A stretch of DNA of 64,000 nucleotides, from positions 3,701,570-3,765,569 of the forward strand of contig NC_023035.1 of the NCBI RefSeq assembly GCF_000507245.1, read 5' to 3'. The notes below the pieces were generated by a model, which did not search any database, was not told the DNA's origin, and worked only from the letters and a program-made list of their open reading frames with translations. This document shows positions 35,644 to 44,833 of this stretch, piece by piece. The translations under genes and the position numbers were made by a program. The first letter of the stretch is position 1; the number at the start of each line of letters is the position of its first letter. Source of the DNA: Salinispira pacifica (GTDB lineage: Bacteria; Spirochaetota; Spirochaetia; DSM-27196; Salinispiraceae).

Positions 35644-36501
35644 ATGAAGATTCGTTCAATCCATATAGATAAAAGAGCCCATAAAGATAAAAGAACCAGC
35701 ATACATATAAGACAGTTTAAAGGGGTCAAAGTCGCCGTATTTTTCCTTATACTGGTGATGCTTCAGTCTTGTGCCAGCCTGGATTTCGGTCACAGCGTCT
35801 ATCCAGACGCAAGGATGAAATCCCGGGGTAACATCAGCTCTCTTCCTGACAGCCGTGGATCCGCAGAAAACGGTGACAAGGTGATCGAAAGCAGTCACCC
35901 CCAGCTGGGAGACCGCTATGTGCGGGACGGCTACATCCTGCCCAACAATATCCAGCAGCAGATCGTTGAATCAGGTATCAGCCTCACCAAGAAAAACCGT
36001 CTTACAGTTCAGGGGAAAGATTTCGCCCAGGATTGTACAGGCACAGTGTTGGCAGCCTACTGGGGAGCGGGTCTGAATCCCGTTAAGTATTTCCACCTGT
36101 ACAGCGGAAACGGGGTAAAACGTCTCCACGATATGGGTGAGGCCTATGATCTGAATTATTTTTCCAGCCTTCCCAATCCGGGGGATGTAATTATCTGGGA
36201 TGATACCTACGACAGGGACGGCAACGGAAAGTGGGGAGATCCCTACACCCATGCCGGCGTTGTTGTGTCGGTGACTGAGGACGGCCAGATTACCTATCTG
36301 CATTATAATTACGCCCGGGGTGTGGTTCTGGAAAAAATGAATCTGAACCGGCCCGATACCTACACAGACAGCAATGGAAATCAGGTAAATTCCGCCATGC
36401 GGATGAAATCTCACCGCTACATCAAACCCGACTCATGGCTTTCCAGCCATCTGGTACGGGGATTTATCCCGCTGTACCGCTATCCCGAGATAGAGCGATA
36501 G
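35644..36501 (+). CDS. Lipoprotein with CHAP-like cysteine amidase domain
   Basis: A 285-residue lipoprotein. After a long basic leader (about 28 residues, Lys/Arg/His-rich) comes a hydrophobic stretch and lipobox LQSC (Cys near 43). The catalytic region reads KDFAQDCTGTVLAAYWGAG (Cys near 137) and DPYTHAGVVVSV (His near 205), consistent with a CHAP or NlpC/P60-like peptidoglycan hydrolase anchored in the envelope. The unusually long N-region contains repeats such as HIDKRAHKDKR. An AAGG site precedes the ATG. Confidence 0.75.
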   Translation: MKIRSIHIDKRAHKDKRTSIHIRQFKGVKVAVFFLILVMLQSCASLDFGHSVYPDARMKSRGNISSLPDSRGSAENGDKVIESSHPQLGDRYVRDGYILPNNIQQQIVESGISLTKKNRLTVQGKDFAQDCTGTVLAAYWGAGLNPVKYFHLYSGNGVKRLHDMGEAYDLNYFSSLPNPGDVIIWDDTYDRDGNGKWGDPYTHAGVVVSVTEDGQITYLHYNYARGVVLEKMNLNRPDTYTDSNGNQVNSAMRMKSHRYIKPDSWLSSHLVRGFIPLYRYPEIER

Positions 36502-36535
36502 GCGTTTTCAGAAATATGCCGGAGAAGATCGGGGA

Positions 36536-37690
36536 TCAGCTCCGGCGTGTCAGCAATGAATCGGTCAGATTTTTCAATTCCGAGAGGTCAAGTCCGCTCA
36601 GCTGTTCAGCCCGGTGAAGAGCCCTGTCCGCCCGATTGGCGTAGAGCTCTGCCTCGGCCATACTGGATCTGCAGGCGTGTTCCATTTTCGGATCCCGCAG
36701 AATCCCTTCCACCTGAACGTCGCCGTTCCATACAGCCCTGATCTGCTTCTCATCCAGACTGTTTTCCTTCAGGAGCCGTATTATCGGCAGCGTCAGAATT
36801 CCGTCCCGGAGATCCTGGCCCTTGGTTTTTCCGTTATCCGCATGAATATCCAGATCAAGAATATCATCAATAATCTGGAAAGCCATACCGTTGGCGTAGC
36901 CGTACCTCCGGATGTATCTGCACTCAGGGGGATCGTTCCGGGGATCGTCGTCGTACTCCCCTTGCTGCCTCAGCTGAAGCGCTTCCCGGGTACCGATATA
37001 CATGGCCAGAGAGAACATTACCGCAGTTTTTCCGGCAATTCTCTGCTTGTACAGTCTTTGGCTCGCACCGGCATCCAGATCGAAGGCGAGACTGTTCTGA
37101 AGCATCTCTCCCCTGCAGATACCGCCCACCACACGACTGATAATCCGCGCGGAATTGACGCTGGCAGATTCGCTCACCAGCTGAAAAGCCATGGTCAGAA
37201 GATGGTCGCCCAACAGTATTGAGAGGCGGTTACCCAAGAGCTTGCTGGCAGTGGGCCTTCCTCTTCGAAGCTCCGCATTGTCGAGTACATCATCGTGCAG
37301 CAAAGTCGCGGTGTGCAATACTTCTATTGCAGCCGCCAGAAGATAAAACCTGAAGGGCAGCCCCCCCGGATAGGGGATCTTTTCCAGATTAACCGACTCG
37401 AAGTTATAAAAATCAGGTATATTTTTTTGAATTTCTCCCCGGAACTGTTCTGCATCCATATTTCGGACAGAGGCGGTAATTTTTTCCGGCTTCCGTCCAT
37501 AAAAGATGCCTGCACATAACAGCAGCAGTCCGGGTCTGATCATCTTCCCCGGCGGATCGAAAAGAGACCGAGCGGCCTCCCGAATCCGGTCGTTTGGAAG
37601 CTGATAATGATCTATGCTCTCAAGAATGATCCCCCGAACCAATTCAAGTTCGGGGGTCATCCATGTGAGATTCTTCCAGAATTTTTTCAT
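36536..37690 (-). CDS. Polyprenyl diphosphate synthase
   Basis: A 384-residue trans-isoprenyl diphosphate synthase. The first Asp-rich motif is HDDVLDNAELRRGRP and the second is IIDDILDLD. It condenses IPP with allylic diphosphates to make a C30-C50 chain for quinones or lipids. It is about 60 residues longer than most relatives because of an N-terminal extension and a small loop. It lies 15 bases after the NDH-2/DoxX gene on the same strand, which suggests the prenyl chain serves the respiratory quinone pool. Confidence 0.88.
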   Translation of the reverse strand: MKKFWKNLTWMTPELELVRGIILESIDHYQLPNDRIREAARSLFDPPGKMIRPGLLLLCAGIFYGRKPEKITASVRNMDAEQFRGEIQKNIPDFYNFESVNLEKIPYPGGLPFRFYLLAAAIEVLHTATLLHDDVLDNAELRRGRPTASKLLGNRLSILLGDHLLTMAFQLVSESASVNSARIISRVVGGICRGEMLQNSLAFDLDAGASQRLYKQRIAGKTAVMFSLAMYIGTREALQLRQQGEYDDDPRNDPPECRYIRRYGYANGMAFQIIDDILDLDIHADNGKTKGQDLRDGILTLPIIRLLKENSLDEKQIRAVWNGDVQVEGILRDPKMEHACRSSMAEAELYANRADRALHRAEQLSGLDLSELKNLTDSLLTRRS

Positions 37691-37705
37691 CCCAATACCG
37701 CGGCG

Positions 37706-39817
37706 TTATTTCTTGCGGCGGCGGATTACCGGTTCATCTGTGTAAAGATGTGTCCGCTGAGCCAGCTGAGTGCTGTTCCACCGGCGTTTCAGCCAGGGCA
37801 TTACCCAGTGGTCCAGACCGGCAACATGGCCGGCTCCGCCCATCATAACTATAGCCAGGAAGAGGAACCACAGCTGTGCCCAGGAGAACATTCCGGAAAG
37901 GATGAAAACGAATACCAGACCGATGGAAGCAACTGCCGCAGGCCAGGTAAAGAGCCCCGCAATCAGAGCAAGTCCGATGGCTACTTCGGCACCCACAATC
38001 ATCACCTGGAAGAGCTGATACGGCAGCAGTGCAAACAGCCCGTCCATGAACGTTTCCCGGAACCAGACAACAATGGGGGAATCCCATTGGAAAATGGTCT
38101 GATCAAGATTTATGGTCCAGCCGTTCACAGCTTCCGCTGCGGCTTCGGTGGCTTCTCCGGCCCATTCTGTTGCGGCTGCAGTTGCATCCGCAGCCGCTTC
38201 ACCTGCTTCGGCTGCTGCGTCGCCCGCTGCGGCTGCAGCTTCTCCGGCTGTTTCTCCGGCAGCTTCTGCGCCTTCCTCCCATTCGGGACTTGCAGCAGCA
38301 ACAGCTTCGGCAGCTCCGGCCTGTGTTACGCCCTGACTGAACATCCAGCCGGATTTGGTTCCCTCGGAAAAATTCAGCCAGCCTTCACCGACCTTCTTCA
38401 GTCCTTCAACAACCCAGACAAAACCGAGCCAGAGCCGGGCGGGAAGTGCCCAGTAGGCAGGAATCTTGGCAGATGCATGTCCGCCGATAATAGAGCGCTT
38501 GTTCCTGATAGTCAGAAACTCTTCTTTCAGATACCCCCAGACGGCATTCACCCCTGCAAGTTCAAACAGGTAGTGGACGTTGATCAGATGTTTGGCTGCC
38601 ATGGCCATGAATCCGTACAGGCTGATTCCCATTACATGGGCCACCCCGTACTTGCCGCCGATGGAAACCATAAATCCGTGGTAATTGGGCTTGAATGATT
38701 TTTTCTCGCCGCCCTTTATGTCCGCAATGATGTTATGGGCTACAACATCACCGGTCTGTATGGCAGTTTCCACAATCTGGGGAACAACCTTTTCCTCATT
38801 CACATACCAGATCATGTCTCCGCAGAGGTACACGTTGGTGAAATCCACGGAACGCATGTTTTCAGTAACCAGAATTCGTCCCCGTTCACCCACAACATAG
38901 CGGTCTTCATCATCGAAGTGACAGCCTGCCATGCCGTGAATACCCTCGGGGCTGGCAATTGAACAGTTATCGTTGGATGTCTTTCCTTTGGTGAGAGGAA
39001 TTCGGGCGGTAAATTCGGATCCGTGAATACCGCAGGTCCAGACGAATGTTTCGGTTTCATACACCGTGCCGTCGGAGAGAGTGAATTTGCCCGCTTCGCC
39101 TTCTTTTACCGCTGCATTCAGATGCACTTCCGCACCCATTTTTTTCAGATACTTCATTGCTGCTTTCTGGGGTTTTTCAGGCAGTATGGGCAGAATAGTG
39201 TCCTGAGCTTCAACGATGATGATCCGGACTTCTTTTTTGTCTATGTGATATTTGTCACAGAGCACATCTCTGAGCTCCAGCAACTCGCCCGCCAGTTCCA
39301 TACCGGTGAAACCGGCTCCGGCAATTACAAAGTTCAGCAGTTTTGCCCGCTTTTCCTTGCTAGGTTCCTTCGCTGCCTCCCGGAACATCAGTTCTACGTG
39401 TTCCCGGATACGGATCGCATCTTCCAGACTCCACAGAGTGAAAGAGTTTTCCTGAATGCCGGGGACACCGAAAAATTCCGGCTGCCCGCCGGTGGCAAGA
39501 ACCAGGTAATCATACTCATATTCGAAGCTTTCCGATTTAACAACTTTTTCTTCAAAATCGATGGATGAAACTTCGTCACTGATGACGTTTACCCGCTTTC
39601 CCCCGAAAATTCTTTTGAAACTGATTTGAACAGCTTCGGGCTCGGTTCGATGCCCCGCAATTTCATGAAGTTCGGTCATAAGGGTGTGGTACGGGTTCCT
39701 ATCTATAAGGGTGATCTCTACGGATCTGTCCTTTTTGAATTCCTTGTACAGTTTCTTTACGGCATGAACACCGCCGTAACCTCCGCCAAGGACGACAATT
39801 TTGGTACTGTCGCTCAC
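37706..39817 (-). CDS. NDH-2-type NADH dehydrogenase fused to a DoxX-like membrane domain
   Basis: A 703-residue fusion. Residues about 5-440 are an FAD flavoprotein of the type II NADH:quinone oxidoreductase family: FAD motif GGGYGG (11-16), ATGG (108-111), NAD motif GAGFTG (167-172) and the second FAD motif CGD (332-334). The C-terminal part (about 445-680) is a DoxX-like four-helix membrane domain (LWLGFVWVVEGLKKV, GAEVAIGLALIAGLF, LFLAIVMMGGAGH), split by an Ala/Glu/Gly-rich linker (about 497-565). The fusion anchors the dehydrogenase directly in the membrane and may couple it to quinone or thiol chemistry. The start is GTG with AGGAGG six bases upstream. It diverges from apbE, and the intergenic region carries an inverted repeat. 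Confidence 0.87.
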   Translation of the reverse strand: MSDSTKIVVLGGGYGGVHAVKKLYKEFKKDRSVEITLIDRNPYHTLMTELHEIAGHRTEPEAVQISFKRIFGGKRVNVISDEVSSIDFEEKVVKSESFEYEYDYLVLATGGQPEFFGVPGIQENSFTLWSLEDAIRIREHVELMFREAAKEPSKEKRAKLLNFVIAGAGFTGMELAGELLELRDVLCDKYHIDKKEVRIIIVEAQDTILPILPEKPQKAAMKYLKKMGAEVHLNAAVKEGEAGKFTLSDGTVYETETFVWTCGIHGSEFTARIPLTKGKTSNDNCSIASPEGIHGMAGCHFDDEDRYVVGERGRILVTENMRSVDFTNVYLCGDMIWYVNEEKVVPQIVETAIQTGDVVAHNIIADIKGGEKKSFKPNYHGFMVSIGGKYGVAHVMGISLYGFMAMAAKHLINVHYLFELAGVNAVWGYLKEEFLTIRNKRSIIGGHASAKIPAYWALPARLWLGFVWVVEGLKKVGEGWLNFSEGTKSGWMFSQGVTQAGAAEAVAAASPEWEEGAEAAGETAGEAAAAAGDAAAEAGEAAADATAAATEWAGEATEAAAEAVNGWTINLDQTIFQWDSPIVVWFRETFMDGLFALLPYQLFQVMIVGAEVAIGLALIAGLFTWPAAVASIGLVFVFILSGMFSWAQLWFLFLAIVMMGGAGHVAGLDHWVMPWLKRRWNSTQLAQRTHLYTDEPVIRRRKK

Positions 39818-39845
39818 AGAAGCCTCCTGATTAGCTTGTGTTGCT

Positions 39846-39861
39846 TATCAAATGATTGATA
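39846..39861. promoter_or_regulatory. Inverted repeat between ndh/doxX and apbE
   Basis: TATCAA-ATGA-TTGATA is a 16-base inverted repeat with 6-base arms in the divergent promoter region. It would suit a dimeric regulator controlling both respiratory genes. The repeat overlaps a possible -35/-10 region of apbE (TATAAG at 39860-39865). Confidence 0.45.
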
Positions 39862-39874
39862 TAAGTGTTTACAT

Positions 39875-40978
39875 ATGAGAAATGATAACATGCAGAAACA
39901 AATTACGCCACGGATTAAGAGCCTTGGAAGGCTGCTAATTCGAACTATTTTTATCTATATAGTATTTTCACTATCTTCCTGCGCTGGTGATTCAGGCCCC
40001 GGGGAGCCGGTGCGGCGAACCATCCAAAGTCTCGGTACCATAATCACCGTTACAATATATGATGATCCCAAGGATGAGTATTTTTCCGAATCGTTCAGAA
40101 TCGTACGCAAAATTCACGACCTTATGAGCCTGGAGGTGGAGGAAAGCGATTTGAACCGCCTGAACCGGGCCGCAGGCAGCGGCCGGCCGATTGCAATTGA
40201 TCCCTGGACCTATGAGGTTCTGGAAGAGGCCATCCACATGGCTGAAGTAAGCGATTCTGCATTTACACCGGCAATAGAACCGCTGGTATCTCTCTGGGAC
40301 ATCGGCGGCCCCGATCAGCAGGTACCGGATGAGAATCAGGTTGCCCCACTTCTGCCTCTTTTGGACTATGAACAGATTCGGCTCTATGAACCCGAGGACC
40401 CTTCCTCAAACTCCCCCAGGGCCGAATTGCTCACCCCCGGCATGGGCGTGGATCTGGGAGGTATTGCCAAGGGCTATGCTGCGGATCTTGTTTCCAATTA
40501 TCTGAAAAAAGAAGGTGTGAAGCACGCAATTCTTGATTTCGGCGGCAACATTATGACCATCGGCCGGAAAACTGCGGATCGGCCCTGGATCATCGGCCTG
40601 CAACGGCCGGACATGCAGCGGGGGGTGTATCTGGGCACACTGCCTGCTGATGATCTTTCCATTGTAACATCCGGGGTGTATGAGCGCTTTTTTATAGAAG
40701 ATGATGTTCGCTACCATCATCTTCTGGATTCCCGTGACGGTTTCCCGGCAGATAACCGGCTGGAAGGGGTGGTTATCGTATCGGATGTGAGCATGACTGC
40801 CGACGGATACTCCACCGCAGTGTTTGTGAAGGGCCTGGAACAGGGGAAAGAACTTGTGGAATCCCGGAATGAAATCGAGGCGATTTTTATTACCGGGGAT
40901 CTTCAGGTAATTGTCAGCCCGGGTCTGGTTGACCAGTTCACACTCATTGATGACAGTTTCAGCCTGGGAGAATGGTAA
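39875..40978 (+). CDS. apbE: FAD:protein FMN transferase, lipoprotein form
   Basis: A 367-residue ApbE. It has a lipoprotein signal with lipobox LSSC (Cys near 36). The flavin- and Mg-binding motifs are LGTIITVTIYD, DLGGIAKGYAAD, VDFGGNIMTIG-type LDFGGNIMTIG and SIVTSGVYERFF. It attaches FMN to Thr residues of Rnf/Nqr-type or other flavoproteins in the periplasm. It is convergent with the NusG-II gene, a common neighbour of ApbE. The in-frame ATG at 39890 is an alternative start; neither has a Shine-Dalgarno. Confidence 0.92.
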   Translation: MRNDNMQKQITPRIKSLGRLLIRTIFIYIVFSLSSCAGDSGPGEPVRRTIQSLGTIITVTIYDDPKDEYFSESFRIVRKIHDLMSLEVEESDLNRLNRAAGSGRPIAIDPWTYEVLEEAIHMAEVSDSAFTPAIEPLVSLWDIGGPDQQVPDENQVAPLLPLLDYEQIRLYEPEDPSSNSPRAELLTPGMGVDLGGIAKGYAADLVSNYLKKEGVKHAILDFGGNIMTIGRKTADRPWIIGLQRPDMQRGVYLGTLPADDLSIVTSGVYERFFIEDDVRYHHLLDSRDGFPADNRLEGVVIVSDVSMTADGYSTAVFVKGLEQGKELVESRNEIEAIFITGDLQVIVSPGLVDQFTLIDDSFSLGEW

Positions 40979-41054
40979 GACGGAATTCCGATGAGGAATG
41001 CACTGTATCAGAAACAGACCGGATCATAGACAAACCGGATCAGGAATGGGCCGA

Positions 41055-41528
41055 TCAGAATGCGGTTGCATCAATCTCGGCACCGCTTTCATCTCTGGGA
41101 GGCGCGCTGTCCAGGCGGATAATTACCCGGTTGGGCAGGCAGGCCGCCCAGTCCCCTCCGTTTTCCAGCCATCCGGCATGTACGCAAATCTGATCTCTGC
41201 AGTCCGAACTTTGAAACCGGGCCCTTCCGTTTCCATCCAGCTCAACGACAGTTGAGCCGATGGGGCCCCGGTATTCCAGGATTCTGGGAGTTTCCAGATC
41301 GTAGCGGTATTCATCCCCTGCGCTCTGAATGAGCAGCGACCCGGCCTCTCCGAAACTCTGCAGGGATATCACCAGAAACAGACCGAACAGTCCCGCATAC
41401 ACAAGAGCAATGAGAAAGTCCCCGGGACGAAGAAAGCCCCGGATGTTTCGTATCAGGCTGCGTACGGCAGATGCCGGATTTCCGTTCCCGCTCTTTTTAC
41501 CTTCGGGTTTTTTTGAATTCTTCTTCAT
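41055..41528 (-). CDS. NusG domain II (DUF1312) membrane protein
   Basis: A 157-residue protein with a basic N-terminus, one membrane helix (about 37-58) and a C-terminal NusG-domain-II fold. It has DCRDQICVHAGW, then AACLPNRVIIRL, the pattern of DUF1312 proteins (P-C-P-H/D-x2-C-V...C-L-P-N-K/R). These are often found beside ApbE and Rnf/Nqr flavoprotein genes and are thought to help in their assembly. GGAG precedes the ATG. It ends 76 bases from the convergent apbE. Confidence 0.85.
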   Translation of the reverse strand: MKKNSKKPEGKKSGNGNPASAVRSLIRNIRGFLRPGDFLIALVYAGLFGLFLVISLQSFGEAGSLLIQSAGDEYRYDLETPRILEYRGPIGSTVVELDGNGRARFQSSDCRDQICVHAGWLENGGDWAACLPNRVIIRLDSAPPRDESGAEIDATAF

Positions 41529-41630
41529 ACTTGTCTCCGGTTTTCACCGAATATCACCCCTTCTCCGGAAAGTCGAAGGCATGGAGTCCCACCCACTCCA
41601 TATTGTATTCCGCGTATGCTGACGCATATG

Positions 41631-42374
41631 CTACTTATGTTTCCGCCGATCCCTGATATACAACGAACGACCCGAGCTGCCGGGATTTTTTCTGGGATCA
41701 ATCTCGAACAGATCAATCTTCTGTACCAGCTCACCCAGCTTGGAATATCCGTAATTCCGCGGATCAAACTGGGGCCAGGCGTTCATAATAATCATCCCCA
41801 CAGTTCCAAGATTGGCCCATCCTTCATCATCCTCACTGTCTTCAATGGCCTTCCTGATTGAGTTTATCAGACGGGAATCCTGCTTCAGCATGTTGCTGTT
41901 GTAGCGCTTGATCTCAGGCGCTTCCTCTTCCTTGGTGCTTCTCAGATTCTCGGTGTAAATGAACCTGTCACAGGCCACAACAAATGATTCGGGAGTCTTC
42001 TTCTCTCCAAAGCCGTACACGGTCATCCCCGACTCACGAAGCCTGGAAGACAGGCGGGTAAAATCGCTGTCGGAACTGACGATGCAGAAACCGTCAAGAT
42101 TTCCTGAATACAGCAGATCCATGGCATCAATGATCAGGGCCGAGTCGGTTGCGTTCTTCCCGCTGGTGTAGGCGAACTGCTGATGGGGCTGAATAGAGTA
42201 CTGAAGAACCAACTCCTTCCATGATTTTAAGTTCGGGCTGGTCCAGTCGCCGTATATCCGTTTCACGCTGGCTATACCGTAATTGGCAACCTCTTCCAGC
42301 ACCGCTTCAATGATTTTCGGCTGGGCGTTATCTGCATCGATAAGTACTGCCAGTCTTTTCTGTAATCCTTCCAT
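41631..42374 (-). CDS. NYN-domain (LabA/DUF88) RNase-like protein with LOTUS-like C-terminus
   Basis: A 247-residue protein. The N-terminal NYN (PIN-like) nuclease domain shows LIDADNAQP, ATDSALIIDAMDLLY and VSSDSDF, the Asp residues of the metal site. The C-terminal third (from about 170) has a winged-helix OST-HTH/LOTUS-like region (IRKAIEDSEDDEGWANLGTVG and YGYSKLGELVQKI). The pair is known in bacteria and probably acts on RNA. GGAGG sits before the ATG. Confidence 0.87.
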   Translation of the reverse strand: MEGLQKRLAVLIDADNAQPKIIEAVLEEVANYGIASVKRIYGDWTSPNLKSWKELVLQYSIQPHQQFAYTSGKNATDSALIIDAMDLLYSGNLDGFCIVSSDSDFTRLSSRLRESGMTVYGFGEKKTPESFVVACDRFIYTENLRSTKEEEAPEIKRYNSNMLKQDSRLINSIRKAIEDSEDDEGWANLGTVGMIIMNAWPQFDPRNYGYSKLGELVQKIDLFEIDPRKNPGSSGRSLYIRDRRKHK

Positions 42375-42443
42375 TATGCCTCCATGGGCCGTTTCCCGGC
42401 TGATCTGTGTGTCAGCGGGCAGGATGTGTTCTCCGTGATGCCG

Positions 42444-43352
42444 TCAGGTCTGACGGCCCTGCAGAATTTTCACCGCCAGCCGCTCTTTTTCACGACCGGA
42501 CATATCTTCCGCTTCAATAATATTCCGGATGTGCTCCGGAAGGCGTTCCAGCCATGTTTCTCCGGCCGCCGCAGATCCGGTATCCGGTATGCCCAGGACT
42601 TTGCGCAGTACGTTCTGCTCTGCAGAGGTGAAGTTCACCCCGCCCAAGCGGTGATTCCTGAAACTTTCCACGGCCATGGGCGCAACAGCTTCTGCAGCTT
42701 CCAGCATTCTTTCAGCATACATTCTAATCTCATACTGTGCGTGGGCATCCAGCCTGAGTCGGAGAAAGTGGAACAGGTTGTGAAGATCGATCTGCCAGTA
42801 CCATTCGGTGTACATGCTCAGGGGCAAGTTGATTCTGGCAAGCTCCCGTGCCAGCCCGCGGTCAATGAGCCGGGTATACGCCTTATACGCCGCACTCTGT
42901 TGATCCTCCAATTCCCGCCGGATCTCCTCCTGGAGCTCCGGGTCGACGGCGTCTTCCATTCTGCCCTGCTTATTATCGCTGCTCTGAAGTGCAATATTCT
43001 GACCCTCGGGAATATAAAACTCATCCTTCATCACCGAATAGCGCCCGGAAATTTCATTCAACCGTGCAGTCCGGTGTCTGACCCATTGGCGGGCCACGAA
43101 AACCGGCATCTTCGTGTGGAACGTAAGAATCACCTGCTCGAAAGGTGATGTATGGTCGTTTCTCAAGAGATAGTCGATCAGCCCCTTATCCTGCCGGAAC
43201 GACTTTGTTCCTGGTCCGTAACTCACCCGCGCGGCTTGAACAATCCTGTCGTCCGATCCCAGATAATCAACAAGACGTACAAATCCCTTATCCAATACCG
43301 GAAGTTCTTTATCAAGCAGCTGCTCGGCAGCTTCTACAACACTGTGCGCCAT
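42444..43352 (-). CDS. thyX: Flavin-dependent thymidylate synthase ThyX
   Basis: A 302-residue enzyme that makes dTMP from dUMP with FAD and methylene-THF. The ThyX motif RHR-x7-S is present as RHRTARLNEIS, though the common third small residue (Ser) is Arg. The segments FEQVILTFHTKMP, LPLSMYTEWYWQIDLHNLFHFLRLRLD and AQYEIRMYAE are typical. It is longer than most relatives (about 220-250) because of an N-terminal extension and a C-terminal tail of about 50 residues. The ATG at 43352 has AGGA seven bases upstream and is preferred over the longer frame to 43400. Confidence 0.93.
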   Translation of the reverse strand: MAHSVVEAAEQLLDKELPVLDKGFVRLVDYLGSDDRIVQAARVSYGPGTKSFRQDKGLIDYLLRNDHTSPFEQVILTFHTKMPVFVARQWVRHRTARLNEISGRYSVMKDEFYIPEGQNIALQSSDNKQGRMEDAVDPELQEEIRRELEDQQSAAYKAYTRLIDRGLARELARINLPLSMYTEWYWQIDLHNLFHFLRLRLDAHAQYEIRMYAERMLEAAEAVAPMAVESFRNHRLGGVNFTSAEQNVLRKVLGIPDTGSAAAGETWLERLPEHIRNIIEAEDMSGREKERLAVKILQGRQT

Positions 43353-43515
43353 ATCCAAGTCCTGTCTTTCGCCGTTTCCCGGGCGTGAGCAAGGCTTCAC
43401 CCAATACGAAACGGCCTATTTTTCTTCAGTGTATCAGAGAGATCCGGTTTCAGGAATCCGCAGGAGGGATTTCTCCATCAATCCTTTATCGGGCCATTAT
43501 CGAGCCTTTCTCGGG

Positions 43516-44793
43516 CTAAAAATCCCAGACAATATTCCAGTCGCCGGGCATCTCCCGGAAAAACTCCTCCATGGCCGTTCTCCGGTTTAAATAGAAATTT
43601 TCCCATTCCTCAGCGGCTACCTGTGGGGATTGTGCGGTGGGGTGTACCTCAAAACCGTCCCTGGGTTTTCCTCCGGCAGATTTCTCGCGGAAATGCTGAA
43701 GATGGGTGATGGGCAGGATCTCATGCTGATGAAATTCCGGTCCGCCCTGAGACATCCGCACACTCAATCCCAGAATGGCCGAATCACCGGTATATGAGCG
43801 CTGACGATTCCATTCATCGGACTTCAGGTACCAGGGTTGGGAGCTGATGAAGTTTCCCATGGAATGCATTATCAACCCGGATTTGGTTTCGTCATCGGGA
43901 TACCATTCCAGGGGCTGGAGCACATGAGGGTGATGGGCCCAGAGAATATCAACCCCCGCCTCCATGAATGAGTGGAACAGTTCATACTTCCACTGGTCCG
44001 GATACAGGAGGTACTCGCTGCCGCCATGATATCCGAGAATAAACAAATCATAATTGCTGCTTCTGCTGCGGATAAACTCTCTCAGCCGCTCATTTTCATC
44101 TTGCGAACTATAGGGCACAAAGTAGCTTTCCTCCACACCGGACCAGTGCTGATTCAATATTCCGGTAACCGACAGGAATCCGATACTCCAGCCCTTATAC
44201 CGGATGGGAGTAATTTTGAATTCCCCGCTGAGAGACACATCAATCCCCGAAACATGAATTCCCCGCCTTCGGGATTTCAGAGCATAGTAATTCAGCAAAT
44301 GCAGCTCGTTCCGGGTGCGGTAAATTCCCCGGCTGCCGTAATCATTTATATGATTATTCGCAAGGGAGAATACATCGAACCCTGCATCCACCGCCGCCTC
44401 CATGTATTCCCGATGCACGTTAAAACGGGGATAGCCTGCCATGGCTCTGCCCTGATCCATCACAAATTCCATATTTGCGAAACTCAGGTCATCATTCTGA
44501 ATTACGTGAGAAATTCCCGAATATATACGTGAATAATCGTTCATCCGGAAATTCGGGGGATGTGCCATAATATCCCCCACAAAACTGAGCTTCAGATCGG
44601 GCACAGAATCTGTCCGATCCGCTGCAGCTTCTCCCCTTGTGTGCTCCGGGCCGCTCAGTTCCGGCAACGAGGGCGGGTCTCCGGAACGGCATGCCCCGGA
44701 AAGCATGCTCAGAGAGATTGCCAGGACGATGAACAGAATGCGAAGTTCCGCATTTTTTTCAGCGGCTTTTGTGAATTTATCTTCAATCCTCAT
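43516..44793 (-). CDS. CapA-family metallophosphatase-like lipoprotein
   Basis: A 425-residue protein with a signal and lipobox-like LSGAC at about residue 35. Its core is a CapA/PgsA poly-gamma-glutamate-synthesis fold: SFVGDIMAHPP, FANMEFVMDQ, FDVFSLANNHINDYG and a later VDILWAHHPHVLQPLEWY and SMGNF segment. The His/Asp/Asn residues of these stretches form a calcineurin-like metal site. It could act on capsule or cell-wall polymers. The start at 44793 is chosen because AGGA lies six bases before it, while the ATG at 44823 has no site. Confidence 0.83.
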   Translation of the reverse strand: MRIEDKFTKAAEKNAELRILFIVLAISLSMLSGACRSGDPPSLPELSGPEHTRGEAAADRTDSVPDLKLSFVGDIMAHPPNFRMNDYSRIYSGISHVIQNDDLSFANMEFVMDQGRAMAGYPRFNVHREYMEAAVDAGFDVFSLANNHINDYGSRGIYRTRNELHLLNYYALKSRRRGIHVSGIDVSLSGEFKITPIRYKGWSIGFLSVTGILNQHWSGVEESYFVPYSSQDENERLREFIRSRSSNYDLFILGYHGGSEYLLYPDQWKYELFHSFMEAGVDILWAHHPHVLQPLEWYPDDETKSGLIMHSMGNFISSQPWYLKSDEWNRQRSYTGDSAILGLSVRMSQGGPEFHQHEILPITHLQHFREKSAGGKPRDGFEVHPTAQSPQVAAEEWENFYLNRRTAMEEFFREMPGDWNIVWDF

Positions 44794-44833
44794 TATATTT
44801 CCTGATACCGACAGATAATGCACAGGGGTAATT

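Noticed and set aside
38112-38336. Ala/Ser-rich plus-strand frame
   Set aside because: It is the reverse complement of the NDH-2/DoxX low-complexity linker; codon bias of the real gene opens the antisense frame.
41611-41631. Inverted repeat GCGTATGC-TGAC-GCATATGC after the NYN gene
   Set aside because: It has one mismatch and no T tract; too weak to call a terminator.
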